Below are positions 7,837 through 16,541 of a stretch of DNA of 43,161 nt, piece by piece (position 1 is the stretch's first letter; each line of letters opens with the position of its first letter). The notes beneath the pieces were generated by a model, which saw only the letters and a list, made by a program, of their open reading frames with translations, did not search any database and was not told the origin of the DNA. Position numbers and translations under genes: made by a program. Location: positions 1 to 43,161 of the forward strand of contig CAMDNZ010000026.1 of assembly GCA_945903445.1 (NCBI GenBank), in the 5' to 3' direction. This DNA comes from Bordetella parapertussis. Its GTDB lineage: Bacteria > Pseudomonadota > Gammaproteobacteria > Burkholderiales > Burkholderiaceae_B.

Positions 7837-7935
7837 ATGTTAACCAAACCCAAGACCTGTCGTGCCACGGCTACGGCCAGTGCAACAGCAGGTCTTTTCA
7901 GGCTCTTCTATCCGTGCCCGCCTCTGCTGCCCTGA
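7837..7935 (+). CDS. Possible 32-codon leader ORF upstream of the thiD-like gene
   Basis: An ATG at 7837 opens a 32-codon frame ending at TGA 7933-7935, overlapping the GTG start of the next gene (7914) in another frame. The peptide (MLTKPKTCRATATASATAG...) matches no family I recognise. It contains an inverted repeat (7852-7896). It may be chance, a leader peptide, or a remnant of an earlier N-terminus. Confidence 0.2.
   Translation: MLTKPKTCRATATASATAGLFRLFYPCPPLLP
7852..7898 (+). terminator. Terminator-like hairpin in the leader of the thiD-like gene
   Basis: AAGACCTG (7852-7859) and CAGGTCTT (7889-7896) form an 8-bp stem with a 29-base loop, and the second arm runs into TCTTTT. This resembles an intrinsic terminator just before the GTG at 7914 and could act as an attenuator. 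The loop is long, so stability is uncertain. No TPP riboswitch core is visible. Confidence 0.3.
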
Positions 7936-8732
7936 CGCCCCCCCTCACGCTGGTCATGGGCCCGGTAGACCCGACCGGCGCGACCGGAATTACCGCCGAC
8001 GCGGTCACCTGCGCCCGATTAGGCTGCCATGCCCTAACTGTCGCCACCGCCCTCACCGTCCAAGACACGGCGGAGCTGGAAGACTTGCAACCCACCTCGC
8101 CCGATCAGCTCGACGACCAGGCACGCTGCCTGCTCGAAGACATGACGGTTCAGGCGATCAAGGTCGGCGGCGTCTACAGCGCCGAAACCGTTAGCGCCGT
8201 CGCGCAAATCGCCGCCGACTACAGCCACGTGCCGCTGGTGCTACACATCGGCGCGCAAGTCGTACCCGCCGAAACCTCGGAAGACTCCGACGATGCCGAA
8301 GACCTGCTGGCCGCCACGTTCGAGTTGCTGATTCCCCAGGCCGATGTGGTGGTCATCGACTACGCGCGGCTGGCCGGTTGGATTACCGATGGTCATCTGC
8401 GAATCGAAGGTTTGGCCACGCCCATGCATGCATTTCTGGCCGCCGGTGCCGATTGGGTCGTCGCCCTGGGCGCCCCCTTGCGGCCGGGCCATACGGCTCA
8501 CATGCTGATCGGCACTACCGGTGCCACCACGCATTATCCGGTTTACCCGGCACCGGAGCGCAGTGCATCCTGCGGTGGCAACGTCGCAGCAGCGCTCACT
8601 GCGCTCCTGGCGCAAGGCAAGACCATGCCCGAGGCGGTCGGCCCCGCGCTGGCCCATGGCGATCTCGCCCTGGCGCATGGTTTTCTGGCAGGCATGGGCC
8701 GTCGCATCCCCCGTCACATGGCGGCGACGTGA
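7914..8732 (+). CDS. ThiD-like (hydroxymethylpyrimidine kinase family) protein, degenerate
   Basis: A 272-residue ribokinase-fold protein related to the betaproteobacterial ThiD-type phosphomethylpyrimidine kinases; GCHALTVATALTVQDT and LLEDMTVQAIKVG are close to that family. Key motifs are altered. The N-terminal DPSGGAG-type loop reads DPTGATG (19-25). The DPV segment reads LHIGAQVVP. The TPN segment is replaced by DYARLAGW (about 149-156). The GSGC/GTGC catalytic loop reads SCGG (219-222), so the catalytic Cys position is Gly. An acidic stretch lies at 120-131. The start is GTG at 7914, with no good in-frame ATG. The stop overlaps thiE (GTGA). Kinase activity is doubtful; the fold assignment is firm. 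Confidence 0.75.
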   Translation: MPASAALTPPLTLVMGPVDPTGATGITADAVTCARLGCHALTVATALTVQDTAELEDLQPTSPDQLDDQARCLLEDMTVQAIKVGGVYSAETVSAVAQIAADYSHVPLVLHIGAQVVPAETSEDSDDAEDLLAATFELLIPQADVVVIDYARLAGWITDGHLRIEGLATPMHAFLAAGADWVVALGAPLRPGHTAHMLIGTTGATTHYPVYPAPERSASCGGNVAAALTALLAQGKTMPEAVGPALAHGDLALAHGFLAGMGRRIPRHMAAT

Positions 8733-9394
8733 GCACCACTCGCCTGCCTCGCGGACTGTATGGCATCACCCCCGAGTGGGACGATACCGAGCGCTTGCTC
8801 GATGCGGTCGCGACCGCTGCGCGGCATGGCCTGCGTGTCCTGCAATTGCGCCGTAAAGACGCCAGCCCCCTGGTCCGACGCCGACAAGCCGTGGCTTTGC
8901 AGTCCCTGTGCCGATCGCTGGGCGTGACGTTCATCGTCAATGACGACTGGCGGCTGGCTGCAGACCTGGGCGCCGATGGCGTACACGTGGGCCGCGACGA
9001 CGCCTCTCTGACCGAGGTTCGACAAGCCGTAGGGTCGGCCGTGATCGGCGTGTCGTGCTACAACGACCTGGCGCTCGCGCACAGACTGCTGGCCGCCGGG
9101 GCCGACTACATCGCCTTCGGTGCTGTGTTCCCTTCGCCCACTAAACCGCAAGCCGTTCGCGCCAGCTTGCCGCTTCTGCGGGAAGCGGCCACATGGCTGC
9201 GCACGCTGCCGCGACCCAGACCCTCGCTAGTCGCCATCGGCGGCGTCACTGCAGAGAATGCCGCCCCGCTGATCGAGGCCGGTGTAGACAACATCGCGCT
9301 CATCACCGGCCTATTCGCAGCCGCCGACATCGGCGCTACGGCGCAAGCCTGCCAGACGCTATTTATCGACTCACTCCATACGCATCATGACTGA
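8729..9394 (+). CDS. thiE: Thiamine-phosphate synthase
   Basis: Joins HMP-pyrophosphate and thiazole phosphate to give thiamine phosphate. The 221-residue TIM-barrel protein shows VLQLRRKDAS, FIVNDDWRLAADLGADGVHVG, GVSCYNDL, YIAFGAVFPSPTKP and AIGGVTAENA, the phosphate- and Mg-binding loops of the family. It starts with GTG at 8729, overlapping the stop of the thiD-like gene (GTGA). Its end overlaps hemL by 8 bases. Unlike its upstream neighbour, it keeps its functional motifs. Confidence 0.92.
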   Translation: MSTTRLPRGLYGITPEWDDTERLLDAVATAARHGLRVLQLRRKDASPLVRRRQAVALQSLCRSLGVTFIVNDDWRLAADLGADGVHVGRDDASLTEVRQAVGSAVIGVSCYNDLALAHRLLAAGADYIAFGAVFPSPTKPQAVRASLPLLREAATWLRTLPRPRPSLVAIGGVTAENAAPLIEAGVDNIALITGLFAAADIGATAQACQTLFIDSLHTHHD

Positions 9395-10679
9395 CACCAC
9401 CAACGAACAGCTTTTTGCCCGCGCCCAGCGCACCATTCCCGGCGGCGTGAACTCGCCCGTGCGGGCGTTCAAGTCGGTCGGCGGCACGCCGCGCTTCATC
9501 GCACGGGCCCAAGGCCCTTATGTGTGGGACGCCGAAGGCAAGCAATACACCGACTACGTCGGCTCGTGGGGCCCCGCCATCCTCGGCCACGCGCACCCCG
9601 AAGTCGTGAAAGCCGTCCAGGACGCTGCCGTTAACGGCCTGTCGTTCGGCGCGCCCACCGAAGCCGAGGTCATTCTGGCCGAAACCCTGGTCGCCCGCCT
9701 ACCTTCGATGGAGCAGGTGCGTCTGGTCAGCTCCGGCACGGAAGCCACCATGAGCGCCATCCGGCTGGCGCGCGGCGCCACCGGGCGCAACAAGATCGTC
9801 AAGTTCGAAGGCTGCTATCACGGCCACGCCGATAGCCTGCTGGTCAAGGCCGGTTCGGGTCTGCTGACGCTGGGCAATCCGACCTCCTCCGGCGTACCGC
9901 CCGAATTCGTCGCGCACACGATCGTCCTCGACTACAACGATCTCCAAGCCGTGCATCGCGCCTTCGAGCAGCACGGTCGAGACATCGCCTGCGTGATCGT
10001 CGAGCCGGTCGCGGGCAACATGAACCTCATCAAGCCGGCCGCCGGTTTTCTGGAAGGCTTGCGCCAGACCTGTACCGAGGCCGGTGCGCTGCTGATATTC
10101 GACGAAGTCATGACCGGCTTCCGTGTCGGCCCGCAAGGCGTCCAAGGACTGACCGGCGTGGTGCCCGATCTGACGACGCTGGCCAAAGTGATCGGCGGCG
10201 GAATGCCCGTGGGTGCCTTCGGTGGCCGGGCCGACGTGATGGCCCACATCGCGCCGCTCGGCTCGGTCTATCAAGCCGGCACCTTGTCCGGTAATCCGGT
10301 CGCCGTGGCGGCCGGTCTGACCACGCTCGAACTCATTGGCCGCCCGGGATTTTACGAAACATTGGGTCGCCAGACCCAGCGCTTGTCCCGGGGCTTGAGC
10401 GAACGCGCAGCCGCCGCCGGCGTGCCCTTGGTCACTGACTCGATCGGCGGGATGTTTGGCCTGTATTTCGCCAATGCCGTACCCACGTCGTTCGCTCAAG
10501 CCTCGGGCGGCGATGTCAACGCCTTCAAGCGCTTCTTCCACGCCATGCTCTCGGCAGGTCATTTCTTCGCACCGTCGGCGTTCGAAGCGGGCTTCGTATC
10601 GGCGGCACACGACGACGCCATCATCGACGGCACCCTGGACATGGCCGAACGCGTCTTCGCCGACATGCGTCGCGGTTGA
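9387..10679 (+). CDS. hemL: Glutamate-1-semialdehyde 2,1-aminomutase
   Basis: PLP enzyme forming 5-aminolevulinate in C5 haem synthesis. The 430-residue length is typical. PLP features are SSGTEATMSAIRLARG, the EGCYHGHAD segment, the IFDEVMTGFR aspartate, and the Schiff-base lysine K267 in TTLAKVIGGGMPVGAFGG. The N-terminal FARAQRTIPGGVNSPVRAF is diagnostic. The ATG at 9387 overlaps the end of thiE by 8 bases, which suggests co-expression with thiE. Confidence 0.97.
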   Translation: MTDTTNEQLFARAQRTIPGGVNSPVRAFKSVGGTPRFIARAQGPYVWDAEGKQYTDYVGSWGPAILGHAHPEVVKAVQDAAVNGLSFGAPTEAEVILAETLVARLPSMEQVRLVSSGTEATMSAIRLARGATGRNKIVKFEGCYHGHADSLLVKAGSGLLTLGNPTSSGVPPEFVAHTIVLDYNDLQAVHRAFEQHGRDIACVIVEPVAGNMNLIKPAAGFLEGLRQTCTEAGALLIFDEVMTGFRVGPQGVQGLTGVVPDLTTLAKVIGGGMPVGAFGGRADVMAHIAPLGSVYQAGTLSGNPVAVAAGLTTLELIGRPGFYETLGRQTQRLSRGLSERAAAAGVPLVTDSIGGMFGLYFANAVPTSFAQASGGDVNAFKRFFHAMLSAGHFFAPSAFEAGFVSAAHDDAIIDGTLDMAERVFADMRRG

Positions 10680-10686
10680 CGCAAAC

Positions 10687-10730
10687 GGTTGATTGCAACA
10701 GGCCGGACACCACGCCAGCTGCAATCAGCC
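10687..10730. repeat. Inverted repeat between convergent hemL and GGDEF-EAL genes
   Basis: GGTTGATTGCA (10687-10697) pairs with TGCAATCAGCC (10720-10730), 11 bp with one G-T pair and a 22-base loop. It lies in the 77-base gap between two convergent genes and could act as a bidirectional terminator, but neither side has a clear T-run. Confidence 0.4.
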
Positions 10731-10756
10731 GCGCTCTGTTTCACTCTGGCTATGGT

Positions 10757-13411
10757 TCAGTCTGGCTTCGTATCGCGCACGCTTTGCTCATACGTCCGAA
10801 ACCAGGCTTCGGCATCGTCGGACGCCATCGGCCGCGCGTAAAAATAACCTTGCGCGGCCAGACATCCCTCCATCCGCAAGATGTCGCGCTGGGCTGCGGT
10901 CTCGACCCCCTCGGCGACCACCGTCATCCTCAAGCTCTCACCGATCCGAATGATCGCGCTGGTCAAGGTGCGCGACGTCGTTTCGCACACCAGCCCCGAC
11001 ACAAAGCTACGATCGATCTTCAGTTCGCTCACCGGCATCCGCTGCAAATGCCCCAGGCTCGAATAGCCCGTGCCAAAATCATCCATCGACAGGCGCACGC
11101 CGCGCTCGGCCAGTGCCGACAGGTTGCGCGTCGTCTCTGCTTGGCGCCGCAACAGAACGCTTTCCGTCATCTCTAGCGTCAGATCGCCTGGCACCAATCC
11201 GTTCTCCCGGAGCGCCCGATCGACCAACTCGAGCAAATCGGGTTGGTGAAAGTTGCTGGGCGACAAATTGACCGAAATCGAGGGCACAAGCAACCCATTC
11301 GCCCGCCACTGGGCCAGTTGCGCACAAGCGGTCAGCAGCGCCCACTCGCTCAGGCGTTTGATCAAACCGGTTTCTTCGGCCAAGGCCACGAAAACATCGG
11401 GACCGATCCGGCCGCGCTCGGGGTGTGCCCATCGAGCGAGCGCCTCGACGCCGTGCAAGCCCCCACCATCGAGCAACACCTGAGGCTGGTAATTCAAACG
11501 CAGGTCGCCGCGATCCAAGGCGCGTCGCAGGTCGAGTTCCAAAGCCCGCTTCTCTTTGGCCTGCTGATTCAACGTCGGGCTGAAAAAACGCGAACGGTTG
11601 CGCCCTTCTTCCTTGGCCTGAGCCAAAGCGAACTCGGCATGCTTGGTCAGAGTATTGATATCGCGCCCGTTGTCGGGAAACAGACTGATGCCGGCGCTGA
11701 CCGTCATCGCCAAGGTCTGCGACTCTACCTGCATGTCACGCACCATCTCGTTGCGTAAATGCTTGCCCACCATTGCGACCCCGCGGGCGTCGCAATGGAG
11801 CAAGACGACCATGAACTGGTCGCCGCCTAAACGTCCCACGATGTCGCCCGAGCGCACGGCGGCCCCCAGACGGCGCGCATACTCGCGCAGCACCAAGTCG
11901 CCGGCCTTGTTGCCCAAGGCATCGTTGACCTCTTTGAACCGATCGATGTCGATGACCATGACAGCCAGCTGACCGCCTCGCAACGTCATGTCGTCGATGG
12001 CTTGTTCGAGTTGGCTGTACAGCAGGCTGCGATTGGGCAGACCGGTCAGAGGATCGTATAGAGACAGGCGCTGTAATACGGTTCGCGAGGTCTCGCGCTC
12101 CAGCGCCAACGCACACAAAGGCAAGGCCACCTCGGCCAGGCGCAAATGATAGGGGTCTGGCAATCGTGGGGTGGGAAAATACAAGGCCAGCACGCCGATC
12201 ACACGCGAATCGGCACTCTTGATGGCTTGCGACCAAGCGGCCCGCAACCCCAGCTCGTTCAAGGCCTGAGTCTGTCCCCGCCACGCCGGATGGTTCACGA
12301 CATCGCCGATGACGACTGGCTCGTTCGCCGTCGCGGCCGCCATCCAGGTAGACGAGGCCTGCGCCAGCTCGACGCCATCGACCCGCTTAAGATAACTGAC
12401 CGGCATGCCCGCCATCCCGGCCACCCGCACGCAGTCGTCCGCATCGATGCTTAATACCGCTACGCTCACCTCAGGTGCCAGACGCCGGATCTCCCGACAC
12501 AGCAGCCCGACCGTCTCATGCAAAGACATCTCGGCCAGCATGGCCCCCAACACCTGCCTTTGCAGCACCTCATACAGTTTCGGCGCAGTGATATCGGTGA
12601 ACACGTCCACGACGCTGGCGATATTGCCCTGCTCGTCGCGCACGGGGTTGGCCTGCGCGGCCACCCACACCGGGCGGCTGGCTTCGTCACGCACCTCTAT
12701 CTCGGCCTGAACGCCGTCGTCGCCAGCGGCGCGCTGGGCGAGGTATTCGTCCACTTGCCCGTCCGAATCGTTGGCCCGCCAGACGAGTGCGCGACGCAGG
12801 TCGCGGCCCACCACTACATCGCCAGCCCTGCAAAACAGGCGTCGGAAACTTTCGTTGGCATACTGAATCGTGCCATCGGGCGAGGACACCACGACGGCGT
12901 TGCCGTGATCGTCGATCCCGGTCGTCAAGGCTTCCCAAGTCTGGCGTCGATTGATCGCCTCGGTGGCATCCAGCGCCAAGCCTAGCGTTCGCCCCATGTG
13001 CCGCACGCCGCCCGACTGCAAGCAGGTCGCCCGCACGCTTTCGGCGCGAGTGGCTCCGGCGATCACGGGAAATGTCAGCACCTCCAACCAGCCGGCCTCT
13101 CCGCTCGGGCGCGCGCACGGAATCACGCCGCGCCAGGGCCGTCCCTCTCGGCTGCATGCCAGCAAGGCCGCGCAGCCATCATGGGGCGCGATCTCGCCCG
13201 TCAAAAGCTCGGCCAACAAACGACCGCGGACCTGTTCCGACACTACGCCCAGGTACTGAAGCAGCCGGTCGTTCATCCAGCGAACCCTGCCCCGATGATC
13301 CAACTCGAACATTAGCATTGCAGTGTCGATGGCACCGATCGTGGCGACATCTTCCCACCAGGGCATAGGGGCGGGGTCGGGTTCGCCAGTTAGCGAGGAT
13401 GGCAGTGTCAT
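10757..13411 (-). CDS. PAS-PAS-GAF-GGDEF-EAL cyclic-di-GMP protein (DosP-like)
   Basis: An 884-residue signalling protein, apparently soluble. The order is a PAS-type sensor (about 20-135), a second PAS (about 160-280, VVVSSPDGTIQYANESFRRLF, ending DVFTDITAPK), a GAF-like region (about 285-440), GGDEF (about 450-610) and EAL (about 620-870). The layout and linker sequences resemble E. coli DosP. The GGDEF signature reads GGDQF, with an intact RxxD inhibitory site (RSGD) five residues before it. The EAL domain keeps EALARW, NLSPSNF, LEMTES, DDFGTGYSS, LKIDRSFV and VVAEGVET, so phosphodiesterase activity is likely. Whether the first PAS binds haem cannot be told. The ATG at 13411 has no strong ribosome binding site. 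Confidence 0.93.
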   Translation of the reverse strand: MTLPSSLTGEPDPAPMPWWEDVATIGAIDTAMLMFELDHRGRVRWMNDRLLQYLGVVSEQVRGRLLAELLTGEIAPHDGCAALLACSREGRPWRGVIPCARPSGEAGWLEVLTFPVIAGATRAESVRATCLQSGGVRHMGRTLGLALDATEAINRRQTWEALTTGIDDHGNAVVVSSPDGTIQYANESFRRLFCRAGDVVVGRDLRRALVWRANDSDGQVDEYLAQRAAGDDGVQAEIEVRDEASRPVWVAAQANPVRDEQGNIASVVDVFTDITAPKLYEVLQRQVLGAMLAEMSLHETVGLLCREIRRLAPEVSVAVLSIDADDCVRVAGMAGMPVSYLKRVDGVELAQASSTWMAAATANEPVVIGDVVNHPAWRGQTQALNELGLRAAWSQAIKSADSRVIGVLALYFPTPRLPDPYHLRLAEVALPLCALALERETSRTVLQRLSLYDPLTGLPNRSLLYSQLEQAIDDMTLRGGQLAVMVIDIDRFKEVNDALGNKAGDLVLREYARRLGAAVRSGDIVGRLGGDQFMVVLLHCDARGVAMVGKHLRNEMVRDMQVESQTLAMTVSAGISLFPDNGRDINTLTKHAEFALAQAKEEGRNRSRFFSPTLNQQAKEKRALELDLRRALDRGDLRLNYQPQVLLDGGGLHGVEALARWAHPERGRIGPDVFVALAEETGLIKRLSEWALLTACAQLAQWRANGLLVPSISVNLSPSNFHQPDLLELVDRALRENGLVPGDLTLEMTESVLLRRQAETTRNLSALAERGVRLSMDDFGTGYSSLGHLQRMPVSELKIDRSFVSGLVCETTSRTLTSAIIRIGESLRMTVVAEGVETAAQRDILRMEGCLAAQGYFYARPMASDDAEAWFRTYEQSVRDTKPD

Positions 13412-13603
13412 AGGTAACTTTGATGTGTTCGTAGTTAACCTTTTGGCAATATTAAGATCAATGTTGCCTTCATTTTCAGTTTAATGCCGACCCACAAAAA
13501 GTTGTGTTAACTATTTACAAATTATTTTTATCTATTCACGCACGCCTCGATGTTCCGACGGACTTTGGAGAACGCCTTTAACCCGAGAAGCCCGTGCCCC
13601 CAT
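13412..13603. other. AT-rich intergenic region upstream of the GGDEF-EAL gene
   Basis: About 150 bases (13412-13535 especially) are much richer in A+T than the surrounding sequence. They contain two GTTAAC palindromes (13434-13439, 13506-13511) and runs such as TTATTTTTAT. This is probably the promoter/regulatory region of the minus-strand GGDEF-EAL gene. I see no open reading frame or RNA gene in it. Confidence 0.5.
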
Positions 13604-13635
13604 AAAAAAACTGCCCATAAGAGGGCAGTTTTTTT
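13604..13635 (-). terminator. Intrinsic terminator of secA
   Basis: ACTGCCC (13610-13616) and GGGCAGT (13623-13629) form a 7-bp stem with a 6-base loop, flanked by a 7-base A-run and a 7-base T-run. It works for minus-strand secA transcription and is symmetric enough to work in both directions. Confidence 0.9.
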
Positions 13636-13658
13636 AACAGCGCGCTGGACCTGAAGCG

Positions 13659-16391
13659 TCAGACCAGTTTGCCATGGCACAGCTTGTATTTCTTACCGCT
13701 GCCACATGGGCATGGATCGTTGCGACCCACCTTGGGTAGAGCGTTGCGAGCCGGTTCCTGGCGGTTCGCACTATTATTCTGCGAAGCCAGAGCCTCGTCG
13801 TAATCGAAGTGGTGGTATTGCACGTTCTGCATGGGCGCATCGATCTCGACCGCCTGCTCGACCTGCTCGGGCGACTGCACCTGGACGGTCAACAGCACAC
13901 GCACCACGTCATCGCGAATCGAGTCCAGCATGCCGGCAAACAGTTCGAACGCCTCGCGTTTGTACTCTTGCTTCGGATTCTTCTGCGCATAGCCTCGCAG
14001 GTGAATACCTTGGCGCAGGAAGTCCAGCGCAGACAAATGCTCACGCCAGCGAGTATCGATGGATTGCAGCATCACCGAACGCTCGAATTGCGCCCACGAC
14101 TCTTTGCCTACCAGTGCCACCTTGGCCTGATAAACATCGCGGCCCGCATTCAATACGCGCTCCAGCAGCTCTTCCTCGACCATATTGGGCGAGGCTTCCA
14201 AAATCTCGACCAGCGACAGGTTCAAATGCCAGTCGGACAAAAGTGCATTCTGCAATGCCGGGATGTCCCACTGCTCTTCCATCGACTCTTCCGGCACGTA
14301 GCGGCGGAACAGATCGGTCAGCGCGGCGTCGCGCAGATTGGCGATCGTGTCGCCAACGCCGGCCGATTCGAGCACATCGTTACGCTGGGCGTAAATCACC
14401 TTGCGCTGATCGTTGGCCACATCGTCGTACTCGAGCAGTTGCTTGCGAATGTCGAAGTTACGCGCCTCGACCTTGCGCTGTGCTGTCTCGATCGAGCGCG
14501 ACACCATGCCGGCTTCGATCGGCTCGCCATCGGGCAACTTCAGACGCTCCATGATGCCGCGCACGCGGTCGCCTGCGAAAATCCGCATCAGCGAGTCTTC
14601 CAGCGACAAATAAAAGCGGGTCGAACCCGGATCGCCCTGCCGGCCAGCCCGGCCACGCAATTGGTTATCGATACGGCGCGATTCGTGCCGCTCGGTACCG
14701 ATGATGCGCAAGCCGCCAGCCGCCTTGACCGCATCGTTGAGCGGCTTCCATTCGTCGCGCATTTTGGCAATAGTGGCTTCTTTTTGCTCGACGGACAGCG
14801 CATTGTCCGAATGCACGGCTTCGATCAGTTTTTCCAGCGACCCGCCCAGAACGATGTCGGTTCCGCGACCGGCCATGTTGGTGGCGATCGTGATGTGGCC
14901 GACCTTACCGGCCTCGGCCACGATTTGAGCTTCGCGCGCATGTTGCTTGGCGTTGAGCACCTCGTGCGGCAGCTTGGCTTTCGTCAACAGACCGGCCAGC
15001 AATTCCGAGTTCTCGATGCTGGTGGTACCCACCAGCACGGGTTGGCCGCGCTTGTGGCAGTCGCGAATGTCTTCCAGGATCGCTTCGAACTTCTCGCGAT
15101 GCGTCTTGAAGATCTGGTCGTTGTGATCCTTGCGGATCATGGGCTTATTGGTCGGAATAATGACCGTTTCCAGACTATAGATTTCCTGGAACTCGAACGC
15201 TTCGGTGTCGGCCGTGCCAGTCATGCCCGACAATTTGCCGTACATACGGAAGTAATTCTGGAAGGTAATGGATGCCAGCGTCTGGTTCTCGTGCTGGATC
15301 TTCACGCCTTCCTTGGCCTCGACCGCCTGATGCAGGCCATCGGACCAGCGTCGACCCACCATCAACCGGCCGGTGAACTCGTCGACGATGACGACTTCGC
15401 CATCCTGAACCACGTACTGCTGGTCACGGAAGAACAGGTTGTTGGCGCGCAAGGCGACCATCAGGTGGTGCATGAGCGCGATGTGACGCGGCTCGTACAG
15501 CGATTCGCCTTCGGGCAGCAGCCCTAAGCGGCTCAGAATTTCTTCGGCGTGCTCGTGGCCCGCTTCGGACATGTGAACTTGCTGGCTTTTTTCATCGACC
15601 CAAAAATCGCCTTCGGGCTCGGGCTCGTGCGGCTTCGGCTCGGATGCCATACGCGTGAGCAAGGGCGGCACGGCGTTCATGCGGATGTACAACTCGGTGT
15701 GATCTTCGGCCTGGCCCGAAATAATCAAAGGCGTGCGGGCCTCGTCGATCAAAATCGAATCCACCTCATCGACGATGGCAAACGACAGCTCGCGCTGGCG
15801 TTTGTCTTCGACGCGGTACTCCATGTTGTCGCGCAGGTAGTCGAAGCCGAATTCGTTGTTCGTGCCGTAGGTGATATCGGCGGCGTAGGCGGCCTTTTTC
15901 TCTTCGTTGGGCTGCTGCGGCACGACCACGCCGACCGTCATGCCCAGGAAGTTGTACAGGCGTCCCATCGATTCGGCGTCGCGCCGAGCCAAGTAGTCGT
16001 TGACCGTCACCACGTGTACGCCACGACCGGCAATCGCATTCAGATAAACCGGCAAGGTCGCCATCAGCGTCTTGCCTTCGCCCGTACGCATTTCGGCGAT
16101 CTTGCCTTGGTGCAGCGTAATGCCGCCGAGCATCTGCGAATCGAAATGACGCATACCGAAGACGCGCTTGCCGCCTTCGCGCACAACGGCGAAAGCCTCC
16201 GGCAGCAGATCGTCTAAAGAAGTGCCGGCTTGATGGCGTTCGCGGAGCGATTGAGTTTTAGCGGCGAGTTCGGCGTCGCTCAGGGCAGAGATGACCGACT
16301 CATGCCCGTTGATTTGGGCGACCATCTTGCGGTATTGCTTGATCAGCCTGTCGTTACGGCTGCCTAGAAGTTTTTTGAGCAAAGAGACCAT
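13659..16391 (-). CDS. secA: Preprotein translocase ATPase SecA
   Basis: Motor ATPase that drives proteins through SecYEG. With ATG at 16391 the protein has 910 residues and starts MVSLLKKLLGSRNDR, matching the family; an in-frame start 24 bases upstream is less likely. Motifs are Walker A in MRTGEGKTLMA (GEGKT about 104-108), the DEVDSILIDEART Walker B region, the ATNMAGRGTDI motif, and RIDNQLRGRAGRQGD. The C-terminus is a complete SEC-C zinc finger (CPCGSGKKYKLCHG), used to bind SecB. A terminator follows. A 15-base palindrome sits in its leader. Confidence 0.97.
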   Translation of the reverse strand: MVSLLKKLLGSRNDRLIKQYRKMVAQINGHESVISALSDAELAAKTQSLRERHQAGTSLDDLLPEAFAVVREGGKRVFGMRHFDSQMLGGITLHQGKIAEMRTGEGKTLMATLPVYLNAIAGRGVHVVTVNDYLARRDAESMGRLYNFLGMTVGVVVPQQPNEEKKAAYAADITYGTNNEFGFDYLRDNMEYRVEDKRQRELSFAIVDEVDSILIDEARTPLIISGQAEDHTELYIRMNAVPPLLTRMASEPKPHEPEPEGDFWVDEKSQQVHMSEAGHEHAEEILSRLGLLPEGESLYEPRHIALMHHLMVALRANNLFFRDQQYVVQDGEVVIVDEFTGRLMVGRRWSDGLHQAVEAKEGVKIQHENQTLASITFQNYFRMYGKLSGMTGTADTEAFEFQEIYSLETVIIPTNKPMIRKDHNDQIFKTHREKFEAILEDIRDCHKRGQPVLVGTTSIENSELLAGLLTKAKLPHEVLNAKQHAREAQIVAEAGKVGHITIATNMAGRGTDIVLGGSLEKLIEAVHSDNALSVEQKEATIAKMRDEWKPLNDAVKAAGGLRIIGTERHESRRIDNQLRGRAGRQGDPGSTRFYLSLEDSLMRIFAGDRVRGIMERLKLPDGEPIEAGMVSRSIETAQRKVEARNFDIRKQLLEYDDVANDQRKVIYAQRNDVLESAGVGDTIANLRDAALTDLFRRYVPEESMEEQWDIPALQNALLSDWHLNLSLVEILEASPNMVEEELLERVLNAGRDVYQAKVALVGKESWAQFERSVMLQSIDTRWREHLSALDFLRQGIHLRGYAQKNPKQEYKREAFELFAGMLDSIRDDVVRVLLTVQVQSPEQVEQAVEIDAPMQNVQYHHFDYDEALASQNNSANRQEPARNALPKVGRNDPCPCGSGKKYKLCHGKLV

Positions 16392-16423
16392 TGCGTATTG
16401 TCGGCCGCACGTCATGCATATCT

Positions 16424-16438
16424 AGCCTCGACGAGGCT
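16424..16438. repeat. 15-base palindrome in the secA leader
   Basis: AGCCTCG (16424-16430), one central base, then CGAGGCT (16432-16438), about 33 bases upstream of the secA ATG. A one-base centre cannot form an RNA hairpin loop without opening some pairs, so a protein-binding operator is as likely as an RNA structure. Confidence 0.4.
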
Positions 16439-16541
16439 TGAATCTGCTGACGCGAACGATGTCTTATATGAGGTTAGGCGGGCGTCGCCGCCGGGAAACA
16501 ATCCAGTGTAACGCAGTCGGGCATGGCTGCCCCGGGCGTGT

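Noticed and set aside
7766..7913. TPP riboswitch upstream of the thiD-like and thiE genes
   Set aside because: The conserved CUGAGA and the pyrophosphate-binding elements are not present on either strand.
10687..10730. Inverted repeat as a firm hemL terminator
   Set aside because: The 22-base loop and missing T-run make it weak, so it is listed only as a repeat.
13809..15527. 572-residue open frame opposite secA
   Set aside because: It lies wholly antisense to secA and its translation is His/Gln/Arg-rich with no family motif; a shadow of high-GC codon bias.
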